A program made the translations under genes and the position numbers. This document shows positions 61,501-61,993 of a DNA stretch of 64,000 bases, piece by piece. Numbering within the stretch: the first letter of the stretch is position 1; each line of letters opens with the position of its first letter. This DNA is from Apostichopus japonicus (taxonomy: Eukaryota > Echinodermata > Holothuroidea > Aspidochirotida > Stichopodidae): positions 10,882,001-10,946,000 of the forward strand of contig NC_092575.1 in assembly GCF_037975245.1 (NCBI RefSeq), in the 5' to 3' direction. The notes under the pieces are model-generated. The model was not told the DNA's origin. It saw only the letters and a list, made by a program, of their open reading frames with translations, and ran no database searches.

Positions 61501-61993
61501 ATTCAATTTTCCACATCTAGATGTACTCCCATTCAAACCGAATAATCTACGCCGGCCAAATTTGTATTATATACGATTCATGAAAGAAAGGTATTACAAG
61601 TTTGCTCCTTCTGTACTCCAGTGGTTGATTGTATGCCGTGACTGTACAACCACTGTGGGTGTTTCTGCTTTGGATAATTGTGGGCATTCCTCCACCCCAG
61701 GCTTAAACTCCCATATGACAGTCACATTTAAAGTAGATTTCACACTTCTTAACCCCTTGTATTTAATCACAGCTGAGAAGAATAAAACTCACTCAAAATA
61801 AAGCCCTGATCGAAAAAAACCGGCAGCAAACTTTTTTTTTTGTTACAGCCCTACAAGTCTGACACAAAGTAATTTAACAAATTCTCACCAAGTTCCTCAC
61901 AAAGAGTGCCCTGGTAGCCCATGGAACAGACACAGACAAAACGGTCGTCTCCAGCAAAACAGAACCCATTAATACAGGGTGAAGAGGAACAGG
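7235..61993 (-). CDS. Multi-EGF/CUB type I membrane protein gene, 38 exons in window, 5' incomplete
   Basis: Thirty-eight minus-strand exons were assembled by eye from cysteine patterns, AG acceptors and GT donors (mostly GTAAGT or GTGAGT). They encode 32 EGF-like domains and one CUB before the first membrane-anchor exon (about 1430 residues), then three more EGFs and a second anchor exon (about 1560 residues if the first anchor is skipped). All junctions are phase 1. Family knowledge: such arrays act outside the cell in adhesion or as ligands or receptors. Fibropellins and Notch are the nearest architectures, but no avidin domain, Notch LNR, ankyrin or laminin-G segment is visible, so neither name is given. 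Exons upstream of 64000 with the signal peptide are missing. The partner and the exact function are unknown. Confidence 0.85.
7437..8103. other. Intron between exons 37 and 38
   Basis: No repeat family or extra exon recognised. Confidence 0.5.
8104..8232 (-). CDS. Divergent EGF exon next to anchor B (exon 37)
   Basis: A 129-bp exon starting VKEPC. Cysteines run CSGDHQC, then PAEAVC, NGYFCSC and PTDKVHENC. The C1-C2 and C5-C6 spacings are normal, but the Asn-Gly-Gly core and the glycine turn are lost. A 51-bp satellite and a GAT microsatellite lie just upstream of its acceptor. Donor GTATGT. Confidence 0.82.
8338..8450. repeat. GAT/GGT trinucleotide microsatellite
   Basis: Mostly ATG/GAT units, coding poly-His or poly-Met in artefactual frames. 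It sits about 105 bp upstream of the exon 37 acceptor. Confidence 0.95.
8456..8975. repeat. 51-bp tandem repeat, about ten copies
   Basis: The unit 'gaattggtattggattatcc...' recurs every 51 bp. Because 51 is divisible by three, several frames stay open, for example a 17-residue repeat with [13 protein letters not shown] on the minus strand. Confidence 0.93.
9335..9860. repeat. ~22-bp tandem repeat
   Basis: Degenerate units of the type 'catgtaccatcactcaat' recur over 500 bp. Long ORFs here are products of the repeat. Confidence 0.93.
9900..10019 (-). CDS. EGF exon downstream of anchor A (exon 36), calcium-binding-like
   Basis: A 120-bp exon starting DIDEC. CSRNPC, then [19 protein letters not shown] almost matches the Asx-hydroxylation consensus but has His in the aromatic place. 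The C5-C6 loop (CIDKSRGC) is two residues short. Donor GTGAGT. Confidence 0.87.
10270..10500. repeat. ~55-bp tandem repeat, four copies
   Basis: The unit contains 'acagctgggttaaggagagg' and 'acaaacagtgcctctata'. Confidence 0.92.
10505..10585 (-). mobile_element. tRNA-derived SINE fragment
   Basis: The minus strand shows an A-box-like TGGTCGAATGGTTATGGC, an anticodon-loop-like TTGCAA and the B-box GGTTCGAGTCC. Acceptor-stem pairing is not seen, so a functional tRNA is unlikely. Confidence 0.6.
10607..10720 (-). CDS. EGF exon downstream of anchor A (exon 35)
   Basis: A 114-bp phase-1 exon between ccaaacag and GTGAGT. Cysteine 2 follows an NFT sequon (CIANFTC), then CENAGRC and [12 protein letters not shown]. 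It would join in frame to the EGF exon at 18362-18475 if anchor A were skipped. Confidence 0.9.
10721..13514. other. 3' region of anchor A / intron to exon 35, nothing firm
   Basis: AT-rich sequence without EGF signatures, plus poly-C at 12964-12976. An orphan donor-like GTAAGTC lies on the minus strand at 11753. No promoter or signal-peptide exon for a separate downstream gene was found. Confidence 0.4.
13515..13790. repeat. 61-bp tandem repeat, 4-5 copies
   Basis: 'ccttttgggtacataacact' recurs at a 61-bp period. Confidence 0.92.
14646..14830 (-). CDS. Membrane-anchor terminal exon A (stalk, TM helix, 20-residue tail, stop)
   Basis: After acceptor cacatcag the phase-1 frame reads a stalk of about 20 residues ([15 protein letters not shown]...), then a hydrophobic helix starting [16 protein letters not shown], a CLC pair at the inner face, and the charged tail [19 protein letters not shown] before TAA. 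The basic residues just inside the helix fit a type I orientation (positive-inside rule). It has no ATG and is short, so simple ORF finding misses it. A possible ATTAAA poly(A) signal lies at 14481-14486. It splices in phase to the EGF exon at 18362-18475. Confidence 0.85.
14831..15757. other. Intron 5' of anchor A, nothing recognised
   Basis: A purine-rich stretch at 14876-14910 and otherwise plain AT-rich intron. Confidence 0.4.
15758..16214. repeat. ~130-bp tandem repeat, left part
   Basis: 'gttggagggaattgttcaca' recurs at 15761, 15898, 16033 and 16162 (129-137 bp periods). The array resumes at 18125 after the transposon insertion. Confidence 0.93.
16348..17689. mobile_element. Nested hAT-like element(s)
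   Basis: Left end CAGTGGCGTAGCTACGG, right end CCTAGCTACGCCACTG. Flanks TGCGTGAT and TGCGTGTA agree at 6 of 8 bases, a likely old target duplication. It holds two copies of the shared MITE core (about 16415-16530 and 17518-17610) and another CAG-type end near 16592, so more than one insertion is likely. Confidence 0.65.
16881..17101. repeat. Repeat rich in ACTCC/GAGT words
   Basis: Short direct and inverted copies of 'ttcactcc', 'ggagtgatcac' and 'taactc' fill the segment, ending 'tttttagagtgtt'. It resembles a MITE body; no ends were fixed. Confidence 0.4.
18125..18340. repeat. ~130-bp tandem repeat, right part
   Basis: Continues the 15758-16214 array: 'gttggagggaattgttcaca' recurs at 18207. 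It runs up to the donor side of exon 33. Confidence 0.9.
18362..18475 (-). CDS. EGF exon 33 of window, calcium-binding type
   Basis: A 114-bp exon starting DVDEC, the calcium-binding signature. CLSAPC fits O-glucose. [12 protein letters not shown] matches the Asx-hydroxylation consensus. [12 protein letters not shown] ends it before GTAAGT. It is the last EGF before the membrane exon at 14.6-14.8 kb. Confidence 0.93.
18500..18826. repeat. ~158-bp direct duplication
   Basis: 'ttccattgatagg/agagatcggt' and the following AT-rich segment occur twice, near 18500 and 18658, with about 80-85% apparent identity by eye. Confidence 0.75.
18993..19106 (-). CDS. EGF exon 32 of window
   Basis: A 114-bp exon between ccctccag and GTGAGC. 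CVPADYC has a one-residue longer first loop. CQNGGTC fits O-fucose. [12 protein letters not shown] ends it. Confidence 0.92.
19881..20050. mobile_element. Inverted-repeat element with hammerhead-like hairpins (Penelope-type?)
   Basis: CCTCTGAAGAAGATCCTG at 20019 and its near-perfect complement at 19881-19906 (25 of 26 bases) face each other. Each arm reads CTGAAGA, a GATCCT/AGGATC hairpin, then GAAA (GATA in the left arm), resembling a hammerhead ribozyme core with one extra A. Penelope-like retroelements are known to carry such motifs. No reverse transcriptase remains here. Confidence 0.45.
20509..20625 (-). CDS. EGF exon 31 of window
   Basis: A 117-bp exon starting NTPC. CTSNPC fits O-glucose; CLNGGNC does not fit O-fucose. 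An NDT sequon lies in the C3-C4 loop. [12 protein letters not shown] has Arg for the usual aromatic. Confidence 0.92.
20626..21015. other. Intron, nothing recognised
   Basis: No repeat or coding signal seen. Confidence 0.5.
21016..21123 (-). CDS. EGF exon 30 of window
   Basis: A 108-bp exon starting VC. CVQDLC and CENGGVC, no O-glycan motif. [12 protein letters not shown] ends it before GTAAAG. Confidence 0.91.
21728..21861. repeat. 67-bp direct duplication
   Basis: 'gtaaagaggaataacactat' and following sequence occur twice in tandem with only a few differences. Confidence 0.92.
22286..22402 (-). CDS. EGF exon 29 of window
   Basis: A 117-bp exon starting RNPC. CDESPC, then CRNNATC, which fits both the O-fucose motif and an NAT sequon. 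[12 protein letters not shown] ends it before GTATTC. The acceptor (accaacag) has a poor pyrimidine tract, and an AG two bases on is a possible alternative. Confidence 0.89.
22403..23474. other. Intron, nothing recognised
   Basis: AT-rich, no exon or repeat family seen. Confidence 0.45.
23475..23582 (-). CDS. EGF exon 28 of window
   Basis: A 108-bp exon starting VVC. CPDGYC and CQNGGIC, with Ile blocking O-fucose. An NGT sequon is present. [12 protein letters not shown] ends it; donor GTTTGT is weaker than most. Confidence 0.91.
23583..24330. other. Intron, nothing recognised
   Basis: A G-rich run near 24115-24135 only. Confidence 0.45.
24331..24447 (-). CDS. EGF exon 27 of window
   Basis: A 117-bp exon starting VRDPC. 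CDNSPC, CVNGGTC (O-fucose), an NFT sequon in the C3-C4 loop, then [12 protein letters not shown] before GTAAGG. Confidence 0.93.
24448..25125. other. Intron, nothing recognised
   Basis: A G-run near 24810 only. Confidence 0.45.
25126..25236 (-). CDS. EGF exon 26 of window
   Basis: A 111-bp exon starting EIC. CPFGFC and CLNGGTC (O-fucose). [12 protein letters not shown] has a His-Asn turn in the last loop. Donor GTAAGA. Confidence 0.92.
25285..25392. repeat. ~61-bp direct duplication
   Basis: 'ccaagtgtgaatcct' and following sequence occur at 25285 and 25346. Confidence 0.85.
26071..26272. repeat. ~60-bp tandem repeat, about 3.5 copies
   Basis: Units contain 'ttacataaatt...aagtatt' and 'gacaaatcgct'. 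The array reaches to within about 12 bp of exon 25's donor. Confidence 0.88.
26284..26403 (-). CDS. EGF exon 25 of window
   Basis: A 120-bp exon starting VVTPVC. CTPSYC has Tyr in the usual Pro place. CLNGGTC fits O-fucose. [12 protein letters not shown] ends it before the weaker donor GTACCA. Confidence 0.91.
26404..27153. other. Intron, nothing recognised
   Basis: AT-rich; poly-T near 26970-26982 and a short TA run near 27004. Confidence 0.45.
27154..27276 (-). CDS. EGF exon 24 of window
   Basis: A 123-bp exon starting RDTAC. CASEPC fits O-glucose and CTNGGTC fits O-fucose. [12 protein letters not shown] ends it before GTAAGT. A LINE fragment lies about 30 bp beyond its acceptor. Confidence 0.92.
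27305..27840 (-). mobile_element. 5'-truncated non-LTR retrotransposon (LINE) 3' end
   Basis: The minus strand encodes a reverse-transcriptase C-terminal tail: [20 protein letters not shown], then [27 protein letters not shown] and TNRHCSSF before a stop at 27451. This order (HPL..., SGR.R.L, TNR...SF) is typical of CR1/RTE-like LINEs. Upstream, FYNSI and WGSNAG need a frameshift. A 3' UTR with AATAAAG follows at about 27330. It is a dead copy lying in the intron in the same orientation as the host gene. Confidence 0.75.
28457..28573 (-). CDS. EGF exon 23 of window
   Basis: A 117-bp exon starting VLPC. CDSNPC fits O-glucose and CTNGGTC fits O-fucose. It is the first EGF C-terminal to the CUB. 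Ends [12 protein letters not shown] before GTAAGA. Confidence 0.93.
   Translation of the reverse strand, partial: CYPVTVTPALMEALVTILQMVTPSHVTVQPCLPVLPAK
28574..29790. other. Intron, nothing recognised
   Basis: G-rich runs at 29695-29765 just before the CUB donor side; no repeat family or exon seen. Confidence 0.45.
29791..30156 (-). CDS. CUB domain, complete in one 366-bp exon (exon 22)
   Basis: The exon encodes 122 residues with CUB landmarks: [16 protein letters not shown] near residue 14, the C-x-W pair at residues 34-36, the acidic stretch [10 protein letters not shown] in the middle and GFRLIV near the end. Cysteines 14 and 34 form the usual first pair. The usual second pair is missing. 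Two extra cysteines sit at residue 4 and near residue 118 and could pair with each other. An NYT sequon is present. CUB domains mediate extracellular protein contacts, often calcium-dependent. It is phase 1 at both ends (tttcgcag acceptor, GTATGT donor), so it behaves like the EGF exons around it. The domain call is firm; the ligand is unknown. Confidence 0.93.
30157..30980. other. Intron, nothing recognised
   Basis: Plain intron between CUB and exon 21. Confidence 0.45.
30981..31094 (-). CDS. EGF exon 21 of window, calcium-binding type
   Basis: A 114-bp exon starting DIDEC, a full calcium-binding N-terminal signature. CASNPC (O-glucose), CLNGGTC (O-fucose) and [12 protein letters not shown] (Asx hydroxylation) are all present, making it the most canonical Notch-like EGF here. 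It lies directly N-terminal to the CUB. Confidence 0.95.
31095..31674. other. Intron, nothing recognised
   Basis: Only a C-rich run near 31613-31640. Confidence 0.45.
31675..31785 (-). CDS. EGF exon 20 of window, calcium-binding-like
   Basis: A 111-bp exon starting DINSC. The C2-C3 loop is short (CLNGAC). [12 protein letters not shown] matches the Asx-hydroxylation consensus, but the acidic residue before cysteine 1 is Ser instead of Glu/Gln, so calcium affinity may be reduced. Confidence 0.93.
31861..32036 (+). mobile_element. tRNA-derived SINE, copy 1
   Basis: From 31915 the sequence reads CCATAGCCTAGTGGTTAGGG (A-box), a perfect five-pair anticodon stem TCCGC/GCGGA, and GGTTCGAATCCC (B-box). 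It is preceded by about 50 bp shared with copy 2 and flanked by TA microsatellites. Confidence 0.75.
32041..32130. repeat. TA-rich microsatellite
   Basis: TA units with 'tcaatatcta' interruptions; another run lies at 31820-31858. Confidence 0.95.
32183..32360 (+). mobile_element. tRNA-derived SINE, copy 2
   Basis: Same plan as the copy at 31861, in the same orientation, but its anticodon stem has decayed and the B-box reads GGTTCGAATTCC. It too ends in a TA run. Confidence 0.73.
32740..32853 (-). CDS. EGF exon 19 of window, calcium-binding type
   Basis: A 114-bp exon starting DFNEC. CASNPC fits O-glucose. [12 protein letters not shown] matches the Asx-hydroxylation consensus C-x-[DN]-x4-[FY]-x-C-x-C, so a calcium-binding EGF is likely. 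Ends [12 protein letters not shown] before GTAAGA. Confidence 0.94.
33445..33683 (+). pseudogene. P2X7-like C-terminal-domain gene fragment, frame-broken
   Basis: The plus strand starts [17 protein letters not shown]. After frame breaks it reads [32 protein letters not shown] and finally AVLRAT followed by a donor-like GTAAGT. The order C..C..MPT..E.VCC, C.T..F..VC, VL..A is the cysteine-rich domain found at the C-terminus of vertebrate P2X7 and in many stand-alone invertebrate 'P2X7-like' proteins. At least two small frameshifts and a stop lie within 240 bp. The kept splice donor suggests a DNA-level duplicate rather than a retrocopy. It lies antisense in the intron between exons 18 and 19. 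Confidence 0.65.
34239..34364 (-). CDS. EGF exon 18 of window
   Basis: A 126-bp exon starting GINLC. CDSNPC fits O-glucose and CRNGATC fits O-fucose. The C3-C4 loop is long ([12 protein letters not shown]). [12 protein letters not shown] ends it before GTAAGT. Confidence 0.93.
34365..35085. other. Intron, nothing recognised
   Basis: A short 'gaaattgaattatgaaatc' triplication near 34425-34456; otherwise plain. Confidence 0.45.
35090..36024. repeat. 39-bp minisatellite derived from an exon-intron junction, about 24 units
   Basis: The unit 'gtgtctcctgcagtacatga...' repeats every 39 bp with few changes. Read on the minus strand each unit gives CTGCAG, then GAGACACCTGCACTGAA, then TGTAGGTATTC, a copy of the end of exon 17 and its donor. 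Two irregular units (near 35333-35345 and 35965-35975) shift frame. Long ORFs on both strands are due to the three-divisible period. Confidence 0.95.
36025..36141 (-). CDS. EGF exon 17 of window, source of the adjacent minisatellite
   Basis: A 117-bp exon starting VVEPC, with CITNPC, CLNGATC (O-fucose) and [12 protein letters not shown]. The donor is C|GTAAGTATTC. The last codons and this donor are nearly identical to the unit of the tandem array that begins at once in the intron, so true and decoy donors lie 39 bp apart. Confidence 0.92.
36142..37139. other. Intron, nothing recognised
   Basis: AT-rich; a short AAG run near 37068. Confidence 0.45.
37140..37253 (-). CDS. EGF exon 16 of window
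   Basis: A 114-bp exon starting VNAC. CSSNPC fits O-glucose and CDNSATC fits O-fucose and also carries an NSA, not a sequon. [12 protein letters not shown] ends it before GTAAGT. Its 5' flanking intron holds the 61-bp satellite. Confidence 0.93.
37800..39058. repeat. ~61-bp satellite, left part
   Basis: About 20 units of 'aggccaggttactatgttta...ctactttatgtaacaagtag' in one direction. It is interrupted by a MITE at 39059 and resumes at 39715. Confidence 0.95.
39059..39714. mobile_element. 656-bp hAT-like MITE inside the 61-bp satellite
   Basis: Perfect 14-bp terminal inverted repeats (CAAGGGCGGCGGAA) and an exact 8-bp duplication TTCTTCAT (39051-39058 and 39715-39722). The core at 39478-39580 is shared with the 5.4-, 16.4- and 17.5-kb elements. 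An internal CAGGGGCGTAGCAAGG near 39443 hints at an older nested end. No transposase. Confidence 0.85.
39715..39925. repeat. ~61-bp satellite, right part
   Basis: About three more units of the array that begins at 37800. Confidence 0.92.
40269..40391 (-). CDS. EGF exon 15 of window
   Basis: A 123-bp exon starting DVNPC. The C1-C2 loop is two residues longer than usual (VSVPSP). CQNGATC fits O-fucose. [12 protein letters not shown] ends the domain before GTAAAT. Confidence 0.93.
40805..41160 (+). mobile_element. tRNA-derived SINE-like element
   Basis: GTAGCTGGCTTGGTAGAGC (A-box), a perfect anticodon stem CTGGA/TCCAG around CTTGTAA, then GGTTCTAGCC in place of the B-box. Acceptor ends do not pair. 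An AT-rich body ends in 'aataaactgaactgact', a common retroposon-type tail. Confidence 0.6.
41770..41883 (-). CDS. EGF exon 14 of window
   Basis: A 114-bp exon starting VVDAC. CFSNPC fits O-glucose and CQNAATC fits O-fucose. [10 protein letters not shown] has an acidic final loop. Donor GTAAGT. Confidence 0.93.
41884..42495. other. Intron, nothing recognised
   Basis: No repeat family or exon seen. Confidence 0.45.
42496..42600 (-). CDS. EGF exon 13 of window, compact form
   Basis: A 105-bp exon. The C3-C4 loop is only four residues (CIGGSC) and is followed by CDC, a compact pattern as in tenascin/teneurin-type EGFs. [11 protein letters not shown] ends it. No O-fucose or O-glucose site. Confidence 0.88.
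42601..43662. other. Intron, nothing recognised
   Basis: Poly-C and poly-G runs near 42790, 42860, 43128 and 43420; no gene. Confidence 0.45.
43663..43782 (-). CDS. EGF exon 12 of window, extended C5-C6 loop
   Basis: A 120-bp exon with CLSDPC (O-glucose). CLNEADC lacks the normal Asn-Gly-Gly. The last loop is ten residues ([10 protein letters not shown]), two longer than usual. It shares the lengthened loop with exon 11, which suggests they are sister duplicates. Confidence 0.9.
43783..44805. other. Intron with short ATATAACTATATG repeats
   Basis: 'acatataactatatgt' words cluster at 44450-44575. Nothing else recognised. Confidence 0.5.
44806..44931 (-). CDS. EGF exon 11 of window, extended C5-C6 loop
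   Basis: A 126-bp exon with CASNPC (O-glucose) and CQNGGSC (O-fucose with Ser). The C5-C6 loop has about 12 residues ([12 protein letters not shown]) instead of the usual eight. The insertion is Thr-rich and precedes the normal G-F-T-G turn. Confidence 0.9.
45641..46065. repeat. 142-bp tandem repeat, three copies
   Basis: 'tgaatatttatagtgaggca' starts units at 45641, 45783 and about 45924; the copies are nearly identical, so the expansion is recent. Confidence 0.95.
46177..46535. mobile_element. 359-bp hAT-like MITE
   Basis: CAGTGGCGTAACCAG at the left and the complement of TGGTGGCGTAGCCAG at the right (12 of 15 match), with an exact 8-bp duplication CAGTAGCT at 46169-46176 and 46536-46543. 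It ends 48 bp from exon 10. Confidence 0.82.
46583..46696 (-). CDS. EGF exon 10 of window
   Basis: A 114-bp exon starting APNAC. CASEPC fits the O-glucose motif. CLDNGNC lacks the Ser/Thr needed for O-fucose. [10 protein letters not shown] ends the domain. A MITE lies 48 bp beyond its donor side. Confidence 0.92.
46697..47220. other. Intron, nothing recognised
   Basis: AT-rich, poly-T near 47107. Confidence 0.45.
47221..47337 (-). CDS. EGF exon 9 of window
   Basis: A 117-bp exon with CTSEPC (O-glucose) and CENGGTC (O-fucose). [10 protein letters not shown] is followed by the aromatic linker EFFN before GTAAGT. Confidence 0.93.
47338..47730. other. Intron, nothing recognised
   Basis: AT-rich with short ATT triplets near 47690-47710. 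Confidence 0.45.
47731..47853 (-). CDS. EGF exon 8 of window
   Basis: A 123-bp exon that starts almost at the first cysteine (DPC). CLNDPC is followed by CQNGATC, which fits the O-fucose motif. The end is [10 protein letters not shown], then MFTP before GTAAGG. It follows the longest intron in the window (5.3 kb). Confidence 0.92.
48055..48715. repeat. ~152-bp tandem repeat, 4-5 copies
   Basis: 'agttcctgatttctttcaa' recurs near 48070, 48220, 48376, 48528 and 48680. Confidence 0.92.
49393..49610. repeat. TA-rich microsatellite cluster
   Basis: Several TA runs split by 'gtacacacacaa' words. Tyr/Ile ORFs across it are artefacts. Confidence 0.95.
49611..53162. other. Rest of the 5.3-kb intron, nothing recognised
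   Basis: Poly-C/poly-A at 50276-50300 and 50720-50750 and a G-rich run at 51195-51220. No EGF signature seen. A minus-strand GTAAGG near 51573 has no matching exon. Confidence 0.45.
53163..53285 (-). CDS. EGF exon 7 of window
   Basis: A 123-bp exon starting APSDPC. The C2-C3 loop is short (CVRGDC) and contains [13 protein letters not shown] is followed by AEEL and GTGAGT. No O-fucose or O-glucose motif. Whether the RGD is exposed for integrin binding cannot be told from sequence. Confidence 0.92.
53286..53805. other. Intron, nothing recognised
   Basis: A 'gatgatgaagatgatgacga' simple stretch near 53700-53725. Confidence 0.45.
53806..53925 (-). CDS. EGF exon 6 of window
   Basis: A 120-bp exon starting DIC. 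CENNPC is followed by CVNGGTC (O-fucose consensus). The C3-C4 loop holds an NTS sequon and a phenylalanine run coded by a poly-T stretch. [10 protein letters not shown] closes the domain before DSEI and donor GTGAGT. Confidence 0.93.
53926..55751. other. Intron, AAATA/AATAAT simple repeats only
   Basis: AAG run near 53975-53992; poly-C near 54340; TAAATAAAATAA-type repeats at 55420-55565. No gene. Confidence 0.5.
55752..55871 (-). CDS. EGF exon 5 of window
   Basis: A 120-bp exon starting VDPC. CASEPC fits the O-glucose motif and CMNAGTC fits the O-fucose motif. It ends [14 protein letters not shown], with Phe replacing the usual glycine-tyrosine turn, before GTAAGT. Confidence 0.93.
55872..57051. 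other. Intron, nothing recognised
   Basis: Plain AT-rich sequence. Confidence 0.45.
57052..57186 (-). CDS. EGF exon 4 of window, long C3-C4 loop
   Basis: At 135 bp this is the longest EGF exon in the window. The extra length lies in the loop between cysteines 3 and 4 ([13 protein letters not shown]). Other landmarks are CLPNPC, CFNGGAC and [10 protein letters not shown], then SQT before donor GTGAGA. An NCS sequon sits between cysteines 4 and 5. Confidence 0.92.
57583..57707. repeat. 41-bp tandem repeat, three copies
   Basis: 'gcatgagggtaattaaagta' recurs at 57583, 57624 and 57665. Confidence 0.94.
58161..58277 (-). CDS. EGF exon 3 of window
   Basis: A 117-bp exon between acceptor gctgcag and donor GTGAGC. 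Cysteines read CNPSPC, CLNGGVC, CQC, then [10 protein letters not shown]. Neither the O-fucose nor the O-glucose motif is complete. The base composition is more GC-rich than the flanking intron. Confidence 0.93.
58438..58771. repeat. ~167-bp direct duplication with G/A-rich part
   Basis: 'gataccacacaaaatatgta' and flanking sequence occur at 58542 and 58709, each preceded by a purine-rich stretch. Confidence 0.9.
59870..59960 (+). mobile_element. Possible SINE/LINE 3' tail
   Basis: 'gatatttgcgctacacaaat' followed by TATTATTATTATGATTA looks like the common 'gcgctatataaat' plus ATT-tail of retroposons. The 5' part was not identified. Confidence 0.4.
60654..60773 (-). CDS. EGF exon 2 of window
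   Basis: A 120-bp phase-1 exon starts VDPC. CQNGGTC fits the O-fucose consensus. CLSNSC has Ser where the O-glucose motif needs Pro/Ala. The C3-C4 loop is long (about 11 residues) and contains an NGT sequon. Ends [10 protein letters not shown] then GTAAGT. Confidence 0.93.
60774..61888. other. Intron, nothing recognised
   Basis: Contains a plus-strand ORF at 61466-61801 with no recognisable domain. Confidence 0.45.
61889..61993 (-). CDS. EGF exon 1 of window
   Basis: Acceptor tttttacag and donor GTGAGA bound a 105-bp exon encoding 35 residues with six cysteines. C1-C2 is CSSSPC, which fits the O-glucose consensus C-x-S-x-P-C. The C2-C3 loop CINGFC is one residue short and lacks the Ser/Thr for O-fucose. 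The end is [10 protein letters not shown], a normal eight-residue C5-C6 loop. Confidence 0.88.

Noticed and set aside
61466-61801. A 111-residue plus-strand ORF in an intron
   Set aside because: No domain, composition like the surrounding intron.
7235-61993. Naming the gene fibropellin or Notch
   Set aside because: No avidin-like domain, LNR, ankyrin or other deciding domain is visible; only the EGF/CUB plan is shared.
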